Part shown: positions 1 through 8,029 of the stretch, piece after piece | How positions within the stretch are numbered: position 1 is the first letter of the stretch | Layout: each line of letters opens with the position of its first letter | From: an uncultured Collinsella sp. | GTDB taxonomy: Bacteria > Actinomycetota > Coriobacteriia > Coriobacteriales > Coriobacteriaceae | Length of the DNA: 64,000 nt | Assembly (NCBI GenBank): GCA_958421275.1 | Contig: CATZLI010000004.1 | Coordinates: forward strand, 62,001-126,000 | Direction: 5' to 3' | Notes under the pieces: model-generated | The model's input: only the letters and a program-made list of their open reading frames with translations | Database searches by the model: none | Told to the model about the DNA's origin: nothing | Program-made: the position numbers and the translations under genes

Positions 1-1278
1 TGCGACCTCGCGTTTCGTCTGGGCCGCGCGGCGACCAAGTTTCTTGGTCCGGACATCTGCATCGGCCGTGACACGCGCCTTTCGGGCACCATGCTCGAGA
101 GCGCTCTGACCGCCGGCATCATGGCCGAGGGCGGCCGCCCGCATTGCTGCGGCGTTATCCCCACGCCCGCCGTGGCGCTGCTCACTGTTCAAAACGAGCT
201 CGATGGCGGCATTGTCATCTCCGCTTCGCACAATCCGCCGGAGTTCAACGGCATCAAGTTCTTTAGCCGCAAGGGCATGAAGCTTCCCGATGCTGTCGAG
301 GAAGAGATCAGCGCCTGGGTCATGTCCGAGGAAGCCATGGCTGCCGACACGCTGCCGACTGGCGCCGGCGTGGGCCACATCATCAAGATGAAGGACGCTC
401 GCAAGGCATACGTCGACCACGCCATCGATACGCTCGATGGCCTGAGGCTCGATGGCCTGGTCGTTGCCGTCGACTGCGGTCACGGTGCTTCCTGCCAGAC
501 TACGCCCGCCGCGCTGCAGCGCCTGGGTGCCACGGTCCATGCCATCAACACCGATTATTGCGGCACCGACATCAATGTCGAGTGCGGCTCTACGCACCTT
601 GAGCCCCTGCGCGAGCTCGTGCTGCGCACCCATGCTGACATCGGTCTGGCCCACGACGGCGACGCCGACCGCGTACTGTTCGTGGACAGCGAGGGCAACG
701 AGATCGATGGCGACTACATCCTGGCTATCTGCGGTTCTGACCTCGCCGCTCGTGGCAAGCTCGCCAACTCCGAGATCGTCTCGACCGTCATGTGCAACCT
801 GGGCTTCTCTATCGCTATGAAGGAGCAGGGCTTCGAGATGGTCCAGACCGCCGTGGGCGACCGCTATGTTCTGGAGCGCATGCTTGCGGACGGCGCCGTC
901 ATCGGCGGCGAACAGTCCGGGCACATCATCTTCCTGGAGCACAACACCACCGGTGACGGCTTGGTGACGGCTCTGCAGCTGCTGGCCGTGCTCAAACGCA
1001 CCGGTCGTACCCTCACCGATCTTGCCGGCATCATGAAGAAGTACCCGCAGGTACTCGTCAACGTGCATTCCGACAACAAGGCCGGTCTGGACGATTGCCA
1101 GCCCATTTGGGACGCCGTCGCTGCTGCCGAGAAGGAGCTTGACGGCCGCGGCCGCATTCTGGTGCGCCCGAGCGGTACCGAGCCGCTGGTCCGCGTGATG
1201 GCCGAGGCCGAGACGCACGAGCTGACCCAGCGCGTTGTCGACGACATCGTCGAGGTTGTCAAGCGCGAACTTCCCTAA
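1..1278 (+). CDS. glmM: Phosphoglucosamine mutase, 5' end outside window
   Basis: Interconverts glucosamine-6-phosphate and glucosamine-1-phosphate on the cytoplasmic route to UDP-GlcNAc and peptidoglycan. The frame is open from base 1, so the first 20-30 residues are missing; 425 residues remain of the family's usual ~450. Seen in order (window residue numbers): GRDTR near 22-26; the phosphoserine loop SASHNP at 74-79, whose central Ser carries the phosphate; the metal loop DGDADR near 219; the sugar-binding GEQSGH near 303; and the C-terminal phosphate-binding RPSGTEP near 390. GEQSGH and the ASHNP loop favour GlmM over phosphomannomutase. nagB, which draws on the same metabolite, lies about 0.85 kb downstream on the same strand. 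Confidence 0.96.
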   Translation, partial: CDLAFRLGRAATKFLGPDICIGRDTRLSGTMLESALTAGIMAEGGRPHCCGVIPTPAVALLTVQNELDGGIVISASHNPPEFNGIKFFSRKGMKLPDAVEEEISAWVMSEEAMAADTLPTGAGVGHIIKMKDARKAYVDHAIDTLDGLRLDGLVVAVDCGHGASCQTTPAALQRLGATVHAINTDYCGTDINVECGSTHLEPLRELVLRTHADIGLAHDGDADRVLFVDSEGNEIDGDYILAICGSDLAARGKLANSEIVSTVMCNLGFSIAMKEQGFEMVQTAVGDRYVLERMLADGAVIGGEQSGHIIFLEHNTTGDGLVTALQLLAVLKRTGRTLTDLAGIMKKYPQVLVNVHSDNKAGLDDCQPIWDAVAAAEKELDGRGRILVRPSGTEPLVRVMAEAETHELTQRVVDDIVEVVKRELP

Positions 1279-1349
1279 TGGTCAAAAACCGTTGCCAAGT
1301 GGTAAACTGATAAGGTTATTTTGATTGATTGGTATGTCCGAGGGGGAGC

Positions 1350-1847
1350 ATGTTCACTAAAGTCCTAAGGTCTTTTGGTATGCGTGGTCGAGTCCTTACG
1401 CTGGATGCTCCCATCTCGGGCGACGTCATTCCGCTTTCCGAGGTAAACGACCAGACGTTTGCCACCGGCCTTTTGGGCCAGGGCGTTGCCATTCAGCCCA
1501 CCGGAACGCGTGTGATTGCACCGGCTGATGCCAAGGTCGAGGCCATTTTTCCCACGGGACACGCCGTAGCGCTTAACACGGTCGATGGCTTGGACGTGCT
1601 CATCCATGTTGGTTTGGACACCGTTCAGCTCGAGGGCAAGCACTTTACCGTACATGCGCAAGTGGGCGACATCGTCCATAAGGGCGATGTGCTCATTGAG
1701 TTCGATCGCGAGGCAATTGCTGCCGAGGGCTACGATGTGACGGTTCCCATCTTGGTGTGCAACTCCGTTGAGTTCTCGAGCATCAAGGGCTCCGTTGGCG
1801 TGCATGTCGAGGAGATGGATCAGCTCATCGTTGCTCGCGAGCGCTAG
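1350..1847 (+). CDS. PTS glucose-type EIIA protein (Crr-like)
   Basis: A free-standing EIIA of the glucose family (165 residues) that passes phosphate from HPr to EIIB domains. Both active-site histidines are visible: His71 in TGHAV and His86 in LIHVGLD, at the spacing of E. coli EIIA-Glc His75/His90. I chose the ATG at 1350 because AGGGGG lies just upstream; an in-frame TTG at 1329 would add seven residues but has no such site. The gene sits between glmM and nagB and has no EIIB or EIIC partner beside it. The alpha-glucoside EIICB at 28.7 kb lacks its own EIIA, so this protein could serve it; that link is inference. Confidence 0.9.
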   Translation: MFTKVLRSFGMRGRVLTLDAPISGDVIPLSEVNDQTFATGLLGQGVAIQPTGTRVIAPADAKVEAIFPTGHAVALNTVDGLDVLIHVGLDTVQLEGKHFTVHAQVGDIVHKGDVLIEFDREAIAAEGYDVTVPILVCNSVEFSSIKGSVGVHVEEMDQLIVARER

Positions 1848-1888
1848 CAAGTGCACGTGGCCATTAGCCTACAATTCAAACACGTTTA

Positions 1889-2100
1889 CGGAGGGCGCCC
1901 TTGAAAGAGGGCGCCCTCCGTGGCAAGATGGGAAACGTCCGAGGCTAAACAGCTTTGGGTCACCGTGGACGGGCAGGGGCCTCGACGCGGCTAGACACGA
2001 GACACATACATTACGCGACCTCGCCCTGGTGGCCGCACACGTTGGTTGCGGCCGACGCGGGCCGCGGGCAAGTGCTTGTAAGGGGACCTTGCCTCTCTTG
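1889..2100 (+). ncRNA. Candidate structured RNA upstream of nagB
   Basis: A 271-bp gap before nagB is packed with complementary segments. A perfect 12-bp stem with an 8-nt loop spans 1889-1920 and has no T-run, so it is not a simple terminator. CGAGGC (1940-1945) pairs with GCCTCG (1979-1984); CAGGG inside that loop (1974-1978) can pair with CCCTG (2024-2028), giving a possible pseudoknot. GGCCGCA/TGCGGCC close a hairpin at 2031-2053. GGCAAG occurs at 1922 and again at 2067, and both copies can pair with CTTGCC at 2088-2093, giving two exclusive folds ending 26 nt before the nagB start. It could be a leader regulator of nagB or a stand-alone RNA such as the raiA-motif class; I cannot confirm either name. 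Ends are approximate. Confidence 0.5.
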
Positions 2101-2118
2101 TACGAGAAAGGACGCGTA

Positions 2119-2847
2119 ATGAAGATCATTAAAGCTAAAGACTACGAGGATATGAGCCGCAAGGCCGCCAATATCATCTCGGCCCAGGTTATCCTCAAGC
2201 CCGACTGTGTACTGGGCCTTGCCACCGGCTCCACCCCGATCGGTGCCTACAAGCAGCTCGCTGCTTGGTACAAGAAGGGTGACGTCGACTTTGCCGAGGT
2301 CAGCACCTACAACCTGGACGAGTATCGCGGCCTTTCGCACGACGATCCCCAGAGCTATCACTACTTCATGCGTGAGAACTTCTTCGATCACATCAACATC
2401 GACCTGAACAACACGCATGTGCCCGACGGTTCCAACCCCGACGCCGCCGTTGCCTGCTCTGAGTACGACAAGATCGTCGCCGCCGCCGGTTACCCGGATC
2501 TGCAGCTGCTCGGCATTGGCAACAACGGCCACATCGGCTTCAACGAGCCCGATGACCACTTCTCCAAGGGTACGCACTGCGTCGACCTCACCGAGAGCAC
2601 CATTCAGGCCAACAGCCGCCTGTTCGACAGCATCGACGATGTTCCCCGTCAGGCCTACACCATGGGTACCCAGACCATCATGTATGCCCGCATGATCCTG
2701 GTCGTCGCCAACGGCGAGGCCAAGGCTCAGGCCGTGCATGACATGTGCTATGGTCCGGTTACGCCCGAGTGCCCGGCTTCGATCCTGCAGCTGCACACCA
2801 ACTGCGTTGTCGTTGCCGACGAAGCCGCCCTTTCGCTCTGCGAGTAG
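2119..2847 (+). CDS. nagB: Glucosamine-6-phosphate deaminase
   Basis: Converts glucosamine-6-phosphate to fructose-6-phosphate and ammonia, the step that feeds amino sugars into glycolysis. The 242-residue protein has the family length. Seen: ATGSTP phosphate loop at 35-40, NLDEY with the catalytic Asp67, and the GIGNNGHIGFNEP active-site segment with His138 and Glu143. The start at 2119 is set by AAAGGA about 7 nt upstream; longer in-frame extension would run through the structured leader and is not protein-like. A strong terminator follows. Opposing glmM flux, it is a natural target for control by the leader at 1889-2100. Confidence 0.95.
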   Translation: MKIIKAKDYEDMSRKAANIISAQVILKPDCVLGLATGSTPIGAYKQLAAWYKKGDVDFAEVSTYNLDEYRGLSHDDPQSYHYFMRENFFDHINIDLNNTHVPDGSNPDAAVACSEYDKIVAAAGYPDLQLLGIGNNGHIGFNEPDDHFSKGTHCVDLTESTIQANSRLFDSIDDVPRQAYTMGTQTIMYARMILVVANGEAKAQAVHDMCYGPVTPECPASILQLHTNCVVVADEAALSLCE

Positions 2848-2881
2848 CGCGAATCCTGCAGCTCGACATAGCCTTGCCTAA

Positions 2882-2907
2882 GGCCTCCGCTTTGCGGGGG
2901 CCTTTTT
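2882..2907 (+). terminator. Rho-independent terminator after nagB
   Basis: GGCCTCCGC pairs with GCGGGGGCC across a 3-nt loop and is followed by TTTTT (2903-2907). It lies 35 bp after the nagB stop. Confidence 0.9.
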
Positions 2908-3295
2908 GCTATCCCTTTCCGCCCACTTGACCAAAAACTTGCCGCAAGCTTGACGAATGCCGGATATCCAACAGCCTGATTCATTCTATACCAGATTCTA
3001 TGCAAAAATGCCACTAGAAGGTCGTAGACGGTAGCGGGTGCTAGGCGAGTTGAATGACATAGCTGAACCTTGTTCATCTGCGTTACACTGCCGCTTAGAT
3101 GGGACAAGCTGACAAGCTCATTTACCTGCTTAAAGACCGATTAGTCGGGGGATTAATAACAATCGGCCCTCGCTGTACAAAAACTTGCCGCTTGCGTACC
3201 AAAAGACAACCTAAAACACAAGGTCGCTCTATTCATAGCGCGGCTTGTATGGTCTTGCGGCTACAGTGTCCATACGGTCGAGTTGAGGAGCGGGC
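2908..3295. other. Non-coding gap before the BTAD regulator, with direct repeats
   Basis: No convincing gene. The 14-bp sequence CAAAAACTTGCCGC occurs twice in the same orientation, at 2932-2945 and 3178-3191, 246 bp apart. In the first copy it runs into CTTGCCGCAAG, an odd-centred palindrome. GTATGG (3247-3252) and CCATAC (3270-3275) form a dyad about 20 bp before the next start codon, where an autoregulatory site could sit. No clear -35/-10 pair was found. Confidence 0.5.
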
Positions 3296-6295
3296 ATGGT
3301 AAACGATTTGAGCAGTATGGACGACCTCGAGCTGATGCCGCTGGGCGGAGGCTATATGGTGCGACGCGAACGCTTGATGAATGAGCTTATCGCCAAGGGC
3401 CGAAAGGCCGGCATTGTGGTTCTTTATGCGCCCGACGGGTTTGGGAAGACCTCGGTGCTGCTGCAGTACACCCATGAGGTTAAATGCGACCCGACGCGAG
3501 GCCCCGTGCGGATTATCGAGGCCGATCGCGCCATTGGGCGCGAGGTGTTTATGCAGCTCGAGGTGGTTACCGAAGAACTCAAAGACAAACCGCACTCCCT
3601 TATCGCGATTGATAATGTGCCAAACCTCGATCAGCACGATACCGAAGACCTCATCGACAGGATTCGCGGCCTGCGCGCTATGGGGGTAGGGGTCTTTATC
3701 TCCTGCCGTCCTTCAAATCGTCAGCTGATTCATGGGCTGGGCGATTCGGTTAAGATCAATGCGCAGATGCTCAAGGTGCATGCCTATGAGTATTCGGCGT
3801 GGGCATCGGCGTTTTCGATCAGCACATCGCTCGACTTTTATCAGCTCACGCAGGGCGTGCCCGAGCTCGTTTCGGCATTGCAGACGGGTCCGTATGGCCA
3901 AGGTGACGTAGCCGGTCTGCTCGAAAACGAGATTGTCAACGTATATGGCGCGGCACTTGTCGATCTGGCTTCGCTCGACAATAATGCGCTGTTTTGCGTG
4001 GCATGCCTCATGGTTTTGATGGGCGAGGGCAATATCGCAGAACTCGAGGCTTGTGGGGTGAGGCTGTCGATGGTCGACCAGTCCTACTTTGTACGCGACT
4101 ACCCGATCTTTGGCTTGGATCCCGCCGAGCGGAGTTTTACGTGTCTGGGCACGGAGGATAACGGACGCCTGCGTTTGCGTAAGTTGGTGGCCGAGGTTCG
4201 CCCCGAACTTGTTCCGAGGGCGGCCCGGATTTTGCTTAAGGCGGGCCGATGCGATGCGGCGATGGACCTGGCGAACGCCTTTTTGGACCGTGAAGCGGTC
4301 CTTGAACTTGCTGGGCAGTATGGGGTCGATCTTGCTCTGACGGGGCACGGGGCCGATATCTGCCGAGCAGCGCTGGGCACGATCGATGATGACGATCCGG
4401 CTCCAGAGCCAACGCCTGCCGAGGCGCTTGGCGTATATCTGGCAGCGGTCAGCGTGTCCAATACAAAGCTCGCTCGCTATATGGCATCGGTTATCGAGCG
4501 CGGGGGCGAACGGGCGGTCTGCGAAATAGATCCTGTTTCATGGAGGGTGGCCCAGACACTGACGGCTGTTTGCTATGGGGACAACGGGCTTGGGCTTCCT
4601 GCGAACCTGGCCGTGCCAGAAATCGAGACATCCCATACCGCACTCGATATGCTGTCTGCGCATATCGAGGTCAAGCGATGCCTGACCGAGCGGGGAGATG
4701 ACGGCGGCGTCCTACAGCAGCTCAAAACGAGCAAGGCCTACGACTGCGAGCTCGACATCGCGGGGATTGTTATACGGGCCGATAGCATGCTGGTGGAGCT
4801 CTTTGACGGGTCGTTTGCGGGAACCGACGAGCGCGACGACGAAATGACGGTGGTGCGGGAGGCGCTCGACGTACGTGGACTTAAGGCGATGGCTATCTGG
4901 GTGCGCATGGTGTTGGCGGCACGGCGGCTCCTTTCCGGCTTGCCGGTAACCGACGATGCGGCGTTCAACGAGCTCGATCGTTTTGCCGTGCGCATGCGCG
5001 ACAACCAGATTCAGCTGTTTGGCCTGTTGCTAGAAGGCTGGCAGTCGCTGGCAGAGGGACGGCCGGTTAATGCAAAGTTCCGTGCGGTCCAAGTGCTCAA
5101 ACTTGCCGAGGAGTCGATTGCGTACATGCGCGATAACGCATTGCTGCTGGAGCGTGCGGCATATCTGCGTAACACCTCAATGGTTTCGGTTCGCGAGGAA
5201 GCGGAGCTACTCGATATAAGCCAGACGCAGGTTGGTGGCGCAGAAGCCTGGATGGTGGCGCTGCATTTGGCCTGTGCGGGCCGAGACAGCGACCTTGCGG
5301 CCTGGATGTCCATGAATCGCGCGGGGATTCTAGAGCCATCGTATCGGCTCTTTGCGCGCCTTGCCATGCATTGTCTGGGCGAGCCGGCGGCCAGGATACG
5401 CAAGAAGCTTCCCGTGCGCGAGCTATCGCGGTACTCGCTGCGCGATGATCTGGAAGGGGAGGGCGAGCGCCTGTTCCAGGCCGGCGAGGTTGAAGCCGTT
5501 GATACCATCGACCATATCGAGATTCGCATGTTTGGTGCGTTTCGCGCCGAGCGCGACGGGTTTCCCATCACGGACAAAATGTGGCGGCGCAAGAAGGCGG
5601 CGACACTTGCCGAGCGGCTTGCGCTGGGCATGGATGCGCTCGTCGATCGTGAGACGCTGGCCATGGAGCTGTGGCCCCATGCCGAGTTCAATAGCGCCCG
5701 CAACAACCTGTACTCGACGATATCGCGCTTGCGGTCGGCTTTGGGATCGACGCCGGATGGCAAGTCGTGTGTGCTCATCCAAAATGAATGCATTGGACTC
5801 AACGGCGACTACGTCAAGACCGATGTACGGCTGTTTGACCAGATAAGCCGCGAGGTTTTGGGAAATCGCACGGGTGCGCGCGGGCCCCATTTAGTTGAAC
5901 TGTGCCTTAAGATTGAGCAGCTTTATGCCGGACCGCTGTATGTTCCCAATGGCTGTAATCCCACCTACTTTTTGCGTATGCGACGCATTATGCAGTCAAA
6001 GTACATCGATTGCATGATTAAGGGGGCCAATGCCGCTCTAGAAGAAAACGATCTGCAGTCGGCGATTTGGCTGGCGGAGTCGGGGCTTCGGCAGGAAACG
6101 GCGCGCGAGGATATGGTGCGCTGCGCCATGCGCGTCTACAGTGCGGCGGGGCGGCGGCGCGATATCGTCGAGCTATACAGCGGGCATATGCACCATCTGA
6201 GGGAGCAGGTCAATGGCGTGCCCGAGCCCGAGACGCGGCGTCTATACGAGCGCTTGGTGGAGGGACGGCTCAATCGCGTGCTGGTCGAGCGATAA
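3296..6295 (+). CDS. Large ATPase transcriptional regulator with C-terminal winged helix and BTAD domain
   Basis: A 999-residue cytoplasmic regulator with LuxR/MalT-like signal-ATPase order but a SARP-type output end. Residues 45-52 form a P-loop (APDGFGKT), followed by an NTPase core and a long helical middle region of the TPR-like kind. A winged-helix segment starts near 741 (IEIRMFGAFRAE, then ARNNLYSTISRLRSALG, an OmpR-type recognition helix) and a bacterial transcriptional activation domain fills roughly 840-990. DNA binding is therefore at the C-terminal side, unlike classical SARPs, in which it is N-terminal. GAGGAG 6 nt before ATG sets the start. It stands alone between nagB and convergent genes, so its targets are unknown. 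The stop codon overlaps the A-run of the minus-strand terminator. Confidence 0.85.
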   Translation: MVNDLSSMDDLELMPLGGGYMVRRERLMNELIAKGRKAGIVVLYAPDGFGKTSVLLQYTHEVKCDPTRGPVRIIEADRAIGREVFMQLEVVTEELKDKPHSLIAIDNVPNLDQHDTEDLIDRIRGLRAMGVGVFISCRPSNRQLIHGLGDSVKINAQMLKVHAYEYSAWASAFSISTSLDFYQLTQGVPELVSALQTGPYGQGDVAGLLENEIVNVYGAALVDLASLDNNALFCVACLMVLMGEGNIAELEACGVRLSMVDQSYFVRDYPIFGLDPAERSFTCLGTEDNGRLRLRKLVAEVRPELVPRAARILLKAGRCDAAMDLANAFLDREAVLELAGQYGVDLALTGHGADICRAALGTIDDDDPAPEPTPAEALGVYLAAVSVSNTKLARYMASVIERGGERAVCEIDPVSWRVAQTLTAVCYGDNGLGLPANLAVPEIETSHTALDMLSAHIEVKRCLTERGDDGGVLQQLKTSKAYDCELDIAGIVIRADSMLVELFDGSFAGTDERDDEMTVVREALDVRGLKAMAIWVRMVLAARRLLSGLPVTDDAAFNELDRFAVRMRDNQIQLFGLLLEGWQSLAEGRPVNAKFRAVQVLKLAEESIAYMRDNALLLERAAYLRNTSMVSVREEAELLDISQTQVGGAEAWMVALHLACAGRDSDLAAWMSMNRAGILEPSYRLFARLAMHCLGEPAARIRKKLPVRELSRYSLRDDLEGEGERLFQAGEVEAVDTIDHIEIRMFGAFRAERDGFPITDKMWRRKKAATLAERLALGMDALVDRETLAMELWPHAEFNSARNNLYSTISRLRSALGSTPDGKSCVLIQNECIGLNGDYVKTDVRLFDQISREVLGNRTGARGPHLVELCLKIEQLYAGPLYVPNGCNPTYFLRMRRIMQSKYIDCMIKGANAALEENDLQSAIWLAESGLRQETAREDMVRCAMRVYSAAGRRRDIVELYSGHMHHLREQVNGVPEPETRRLYERLVEGRLNRVLVER

Positions 6296-6328
6296 AAAAA
6301 CGGGCGCCCGAAGTACTTGGGCACCCGT
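6294..6328 (-). terminator. Terminator of the yhbY-type gene
   Basis: On the minus strand ACGGGTGCCC pairs with GGGCGCCCGT with one mismatch around a 9-nt loop, followed by seven T. The T-run is the A-run that overlaps the stop of the convergent regulator. Confidence 0.85.
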
Positions 6329-6365
6329 AAGCTTGCTACGTGTTGGCTCGCCGGACCATTGGCTC

Positions 6366-6665
6366 TTAGACGAGCTTGATCTTCTCGATGTCCTTGCGCG
6401 AGGACTCGCGATACAGCGAGAACTTGCGGCCGATGACCTGGACGACCTCGGCGTGGCAGCGCTCAGCGAGCTCTTCGGCGGCCTCGCGGGCGGAAAGACT
6501 GGAGCCATCGAGCACGGAGCACTTAACGAGCTCGTGCTTCTCCAGGTAGGCGACCGTCTGCTCGACGGTGCCCTCGTTGACATCGGACTTACCGATAATG
6601 ATGGCGGGGTTGAGGTGATGGGCCATGCTGCGAAGCTGCTTGACCTGGGCTCCTGTCAGTGCCAT
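6366..6665 (-). CDS. yhbY: YhbY/CRS1-YhbY-domain RNA-binding protein
   Basis: A 99-residue single-domain protein of the CRM (CRS1-YhbY) family, which in bacteria associates with the large ribosomal subunit precursor. Seen: N-terminal MALTGAQ..LR, the GxxG-type RNA loop region IIIGKSDVNEG, and the C-terminal VIGRKFSLYRES, all typical of the family. The start at 6665 leaves the canonical MALT N-terminus; an upstream in-frame start would add eleven non-conserved residues. Not linked to its neighbours. Confidence 0.9.
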   Translation of the reverse strand: MALTGAQVKQLRSMAHHLNPAIIIGKSDVNEGTVEQTVAYLEKHELVKCSVLDGSSLSAREAAEELAERCHAEVVQVIGRKFSLYRESSRKDIEKIKLV

Positions 6666-6823
6666 GGGTTCTCGCTTTCTATGTATGGGGCGCCCCACGA
6701 TGGGGCCTTAATCTACGTGAGCTGTCCCACGATAGCGCAGGAACGGCGCGGTGTGGAGCGCGTTTGCCCAGTTCAAAAAGAATGCGGATGCCGAGTGAGT
6801 GGGCGGCGTGGGCTGCGAACAGG

Positions 6824-7711
6824 CTATGAGCTGGGCGCAGAGACCGGCTCCCATGCAATAAACGCCCAGCGAACCTTGCGGACATGATCGAGCATATAGC
6901 GCCCCTGCGGCACGCCCTTGGAGCCCGGCTCGCCGGCATGGGGGTTCTCGATCATGTGCTGAGCGATATAGTCGCGCAGGCGGTCGATTTTATCCTCGTT
7001 GCCATGCTCGAGCATACGGGAGAAGTCCGTCACGCCTGCCTCGAGGCTATCGAAGGTATCGCGACGAGGCGATTCAAAGTACGTAACCTGCGGCAGGGCA
7101 CCCATCTGAATGAGGATATTAAAAGCATACACAAAGCCATTACTGCAGGTAACCGAGGCGCCGATAGCGTTCATCAAGTGCAGGTCATAGCGCGGGCTGG
7201 AGTTGGCGACCATCGTGACAGCACAACACCGACGAGCCGTACGATCAAGCTTGGCAAGCGCGCCTTTTAGGTTGGTCGTCGTAACCGACCGACTGGCAAA
7301 GGCAACATCTACAGCCTTGGCAACCGGCCCAACCAGATCCCAATCGTCATCCCAAGCAAGCTCAAGCGGTGTAATAAGATCCTCGAGCCCGTAATACTCA
7401 ATGCCGGCATCAAGGGTGCCCAACATGGCAGGAGAGAAGTCGGCAGCAATCACGGAATGCCCAGCCTGAGCAAGCGGAATAGCAATCGACCCAGCCCCAC
7501 ACCCCATATCGAGCACCGACTCGCCGGGCTCAAGCGCCAACAGCTTTATAAAATCCTGAGCATACGGAGCAGTTTCCAGTGGACGAAAATGCCGAGCTCG
7601 CTTATCCCACTCAAAAGAATCATCAGCCCGCCGCCGAGCAGCTTGCAGACGCATCCATTCGCCATTCCAATCCGCAGCAAGCAGCTCAGATTGAATTACA
7701 CTATCAGCCAC
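6824..7711 (-). CDS. Class I SAM-dependent methyltransferase
   Basis: A 295-residue methyltransferase. The SAM-binding motif I VLDMGCGAG is at 66-74, followed by an acidic strand end (IAADFSPAML) that would hold the ribose hydroxyls. Residues 1-60 form a helical cap before the fold, a layout seen in small-molecule methyltransferases of gut anaerobes. The start codon is GTG at 7711, supported by GAGGGGGA upstream on the minus strand. Substrate unknown. It is transcribed away from the large hairpin at 7881-8010. Confidence 0.8.
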   Translation of the reverse strand: MADSVIQSELLAADWNGEWMRLQAARRRADDSFEWDKRARHFRPLETAPYAQDFIKLLALEPGESVLDMGCGAGSIAIPLAQAGHSVIAADFSPAMLGTLDAGIEYYGLEDLITPLELAWDDDWDLVGPVAKAVDVAFASRSVTTTNLKGALAKLDRTARRCCAVTMVANSSPRYDLHLMNAIGASVTCSNGFVYAFNILIQMGALPQVTYFESPRRDTFDSLEAGVTDFSRMLEHGNEDKIDRLRDYIAQHMIENPHAGEPGSKGVPQGRYMLDHVRKVRWAFIAWEPVSAPSS

Positions 7712-7880
7712 GGGCTATCCCCCTCACAACAAAAAAGCGACTCCCCCCAAAAGAAGAGCCGCAACCAGCATATATCAGAAAAAGAACCGTTCCAACGCCA
7801 AACCGCCGCACCAGCCAAGTGGTGCAGGAGCGAAGCAACTGCAACCGGGATAGAACCCAACTGAGGTCCCGTTGTGCGGG
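7712..7880. other. Upstream region of the methyltransferase gene
   Basis: No gene. On the minus strand a small dyad (CACCA..TGGTG near 7810-7826) and A/T-rich stretches with ATATATG could hold the methyltransferase promoter, but no convincing -35/-10 pair is visible. Confidence 0.35.
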
Positions 7881-8010
7881 AGCCCCGGGGAGGGCAAATA
7901 TATAAGGTCGATCGCGAGTTCCGCACGAGCCGGAGAGCACTTAATGTGCTCTCCGTGCGAGTCAGGACTGTCCGAGCAGGCGACCTTATATATTTGCCCT
8001 CCCCGGGGCT
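7881..8010. repeat. 130-bp hairpin element with perfect 30-bp inverted arms
   Basis: The arm 7881-7910 is the exact reverse complement of 7981-8010, 30 of 30 bases, both starting AGCCCCGGGGAGGGC at their outer ends and ending TATATAAGGTCG inside. The 70-bp centre holds a second perfect 10-bp hairpin (7931-7940 with 7946-7955, loop TTAAT). The outer arms lack a T-run, and no flanking target duplication is evident. It lies 19 bp after the UPF0210 stop and 169 bp before the methyltransferase start. It could be a MITE, a structured RNA or an unusual intergenic barrier. Confidence 0.9.
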
Positions 8011-8029
8011 CCTCGCCCGAACCCCTCAG

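Noticed and set aside
1768..2118. Protein-coding extension upstream of nagB
   Set aside because: The frame is open but overlaps the EIIA gene and a dense set of RNA stems; the family start and ribosome site lie at 2119.
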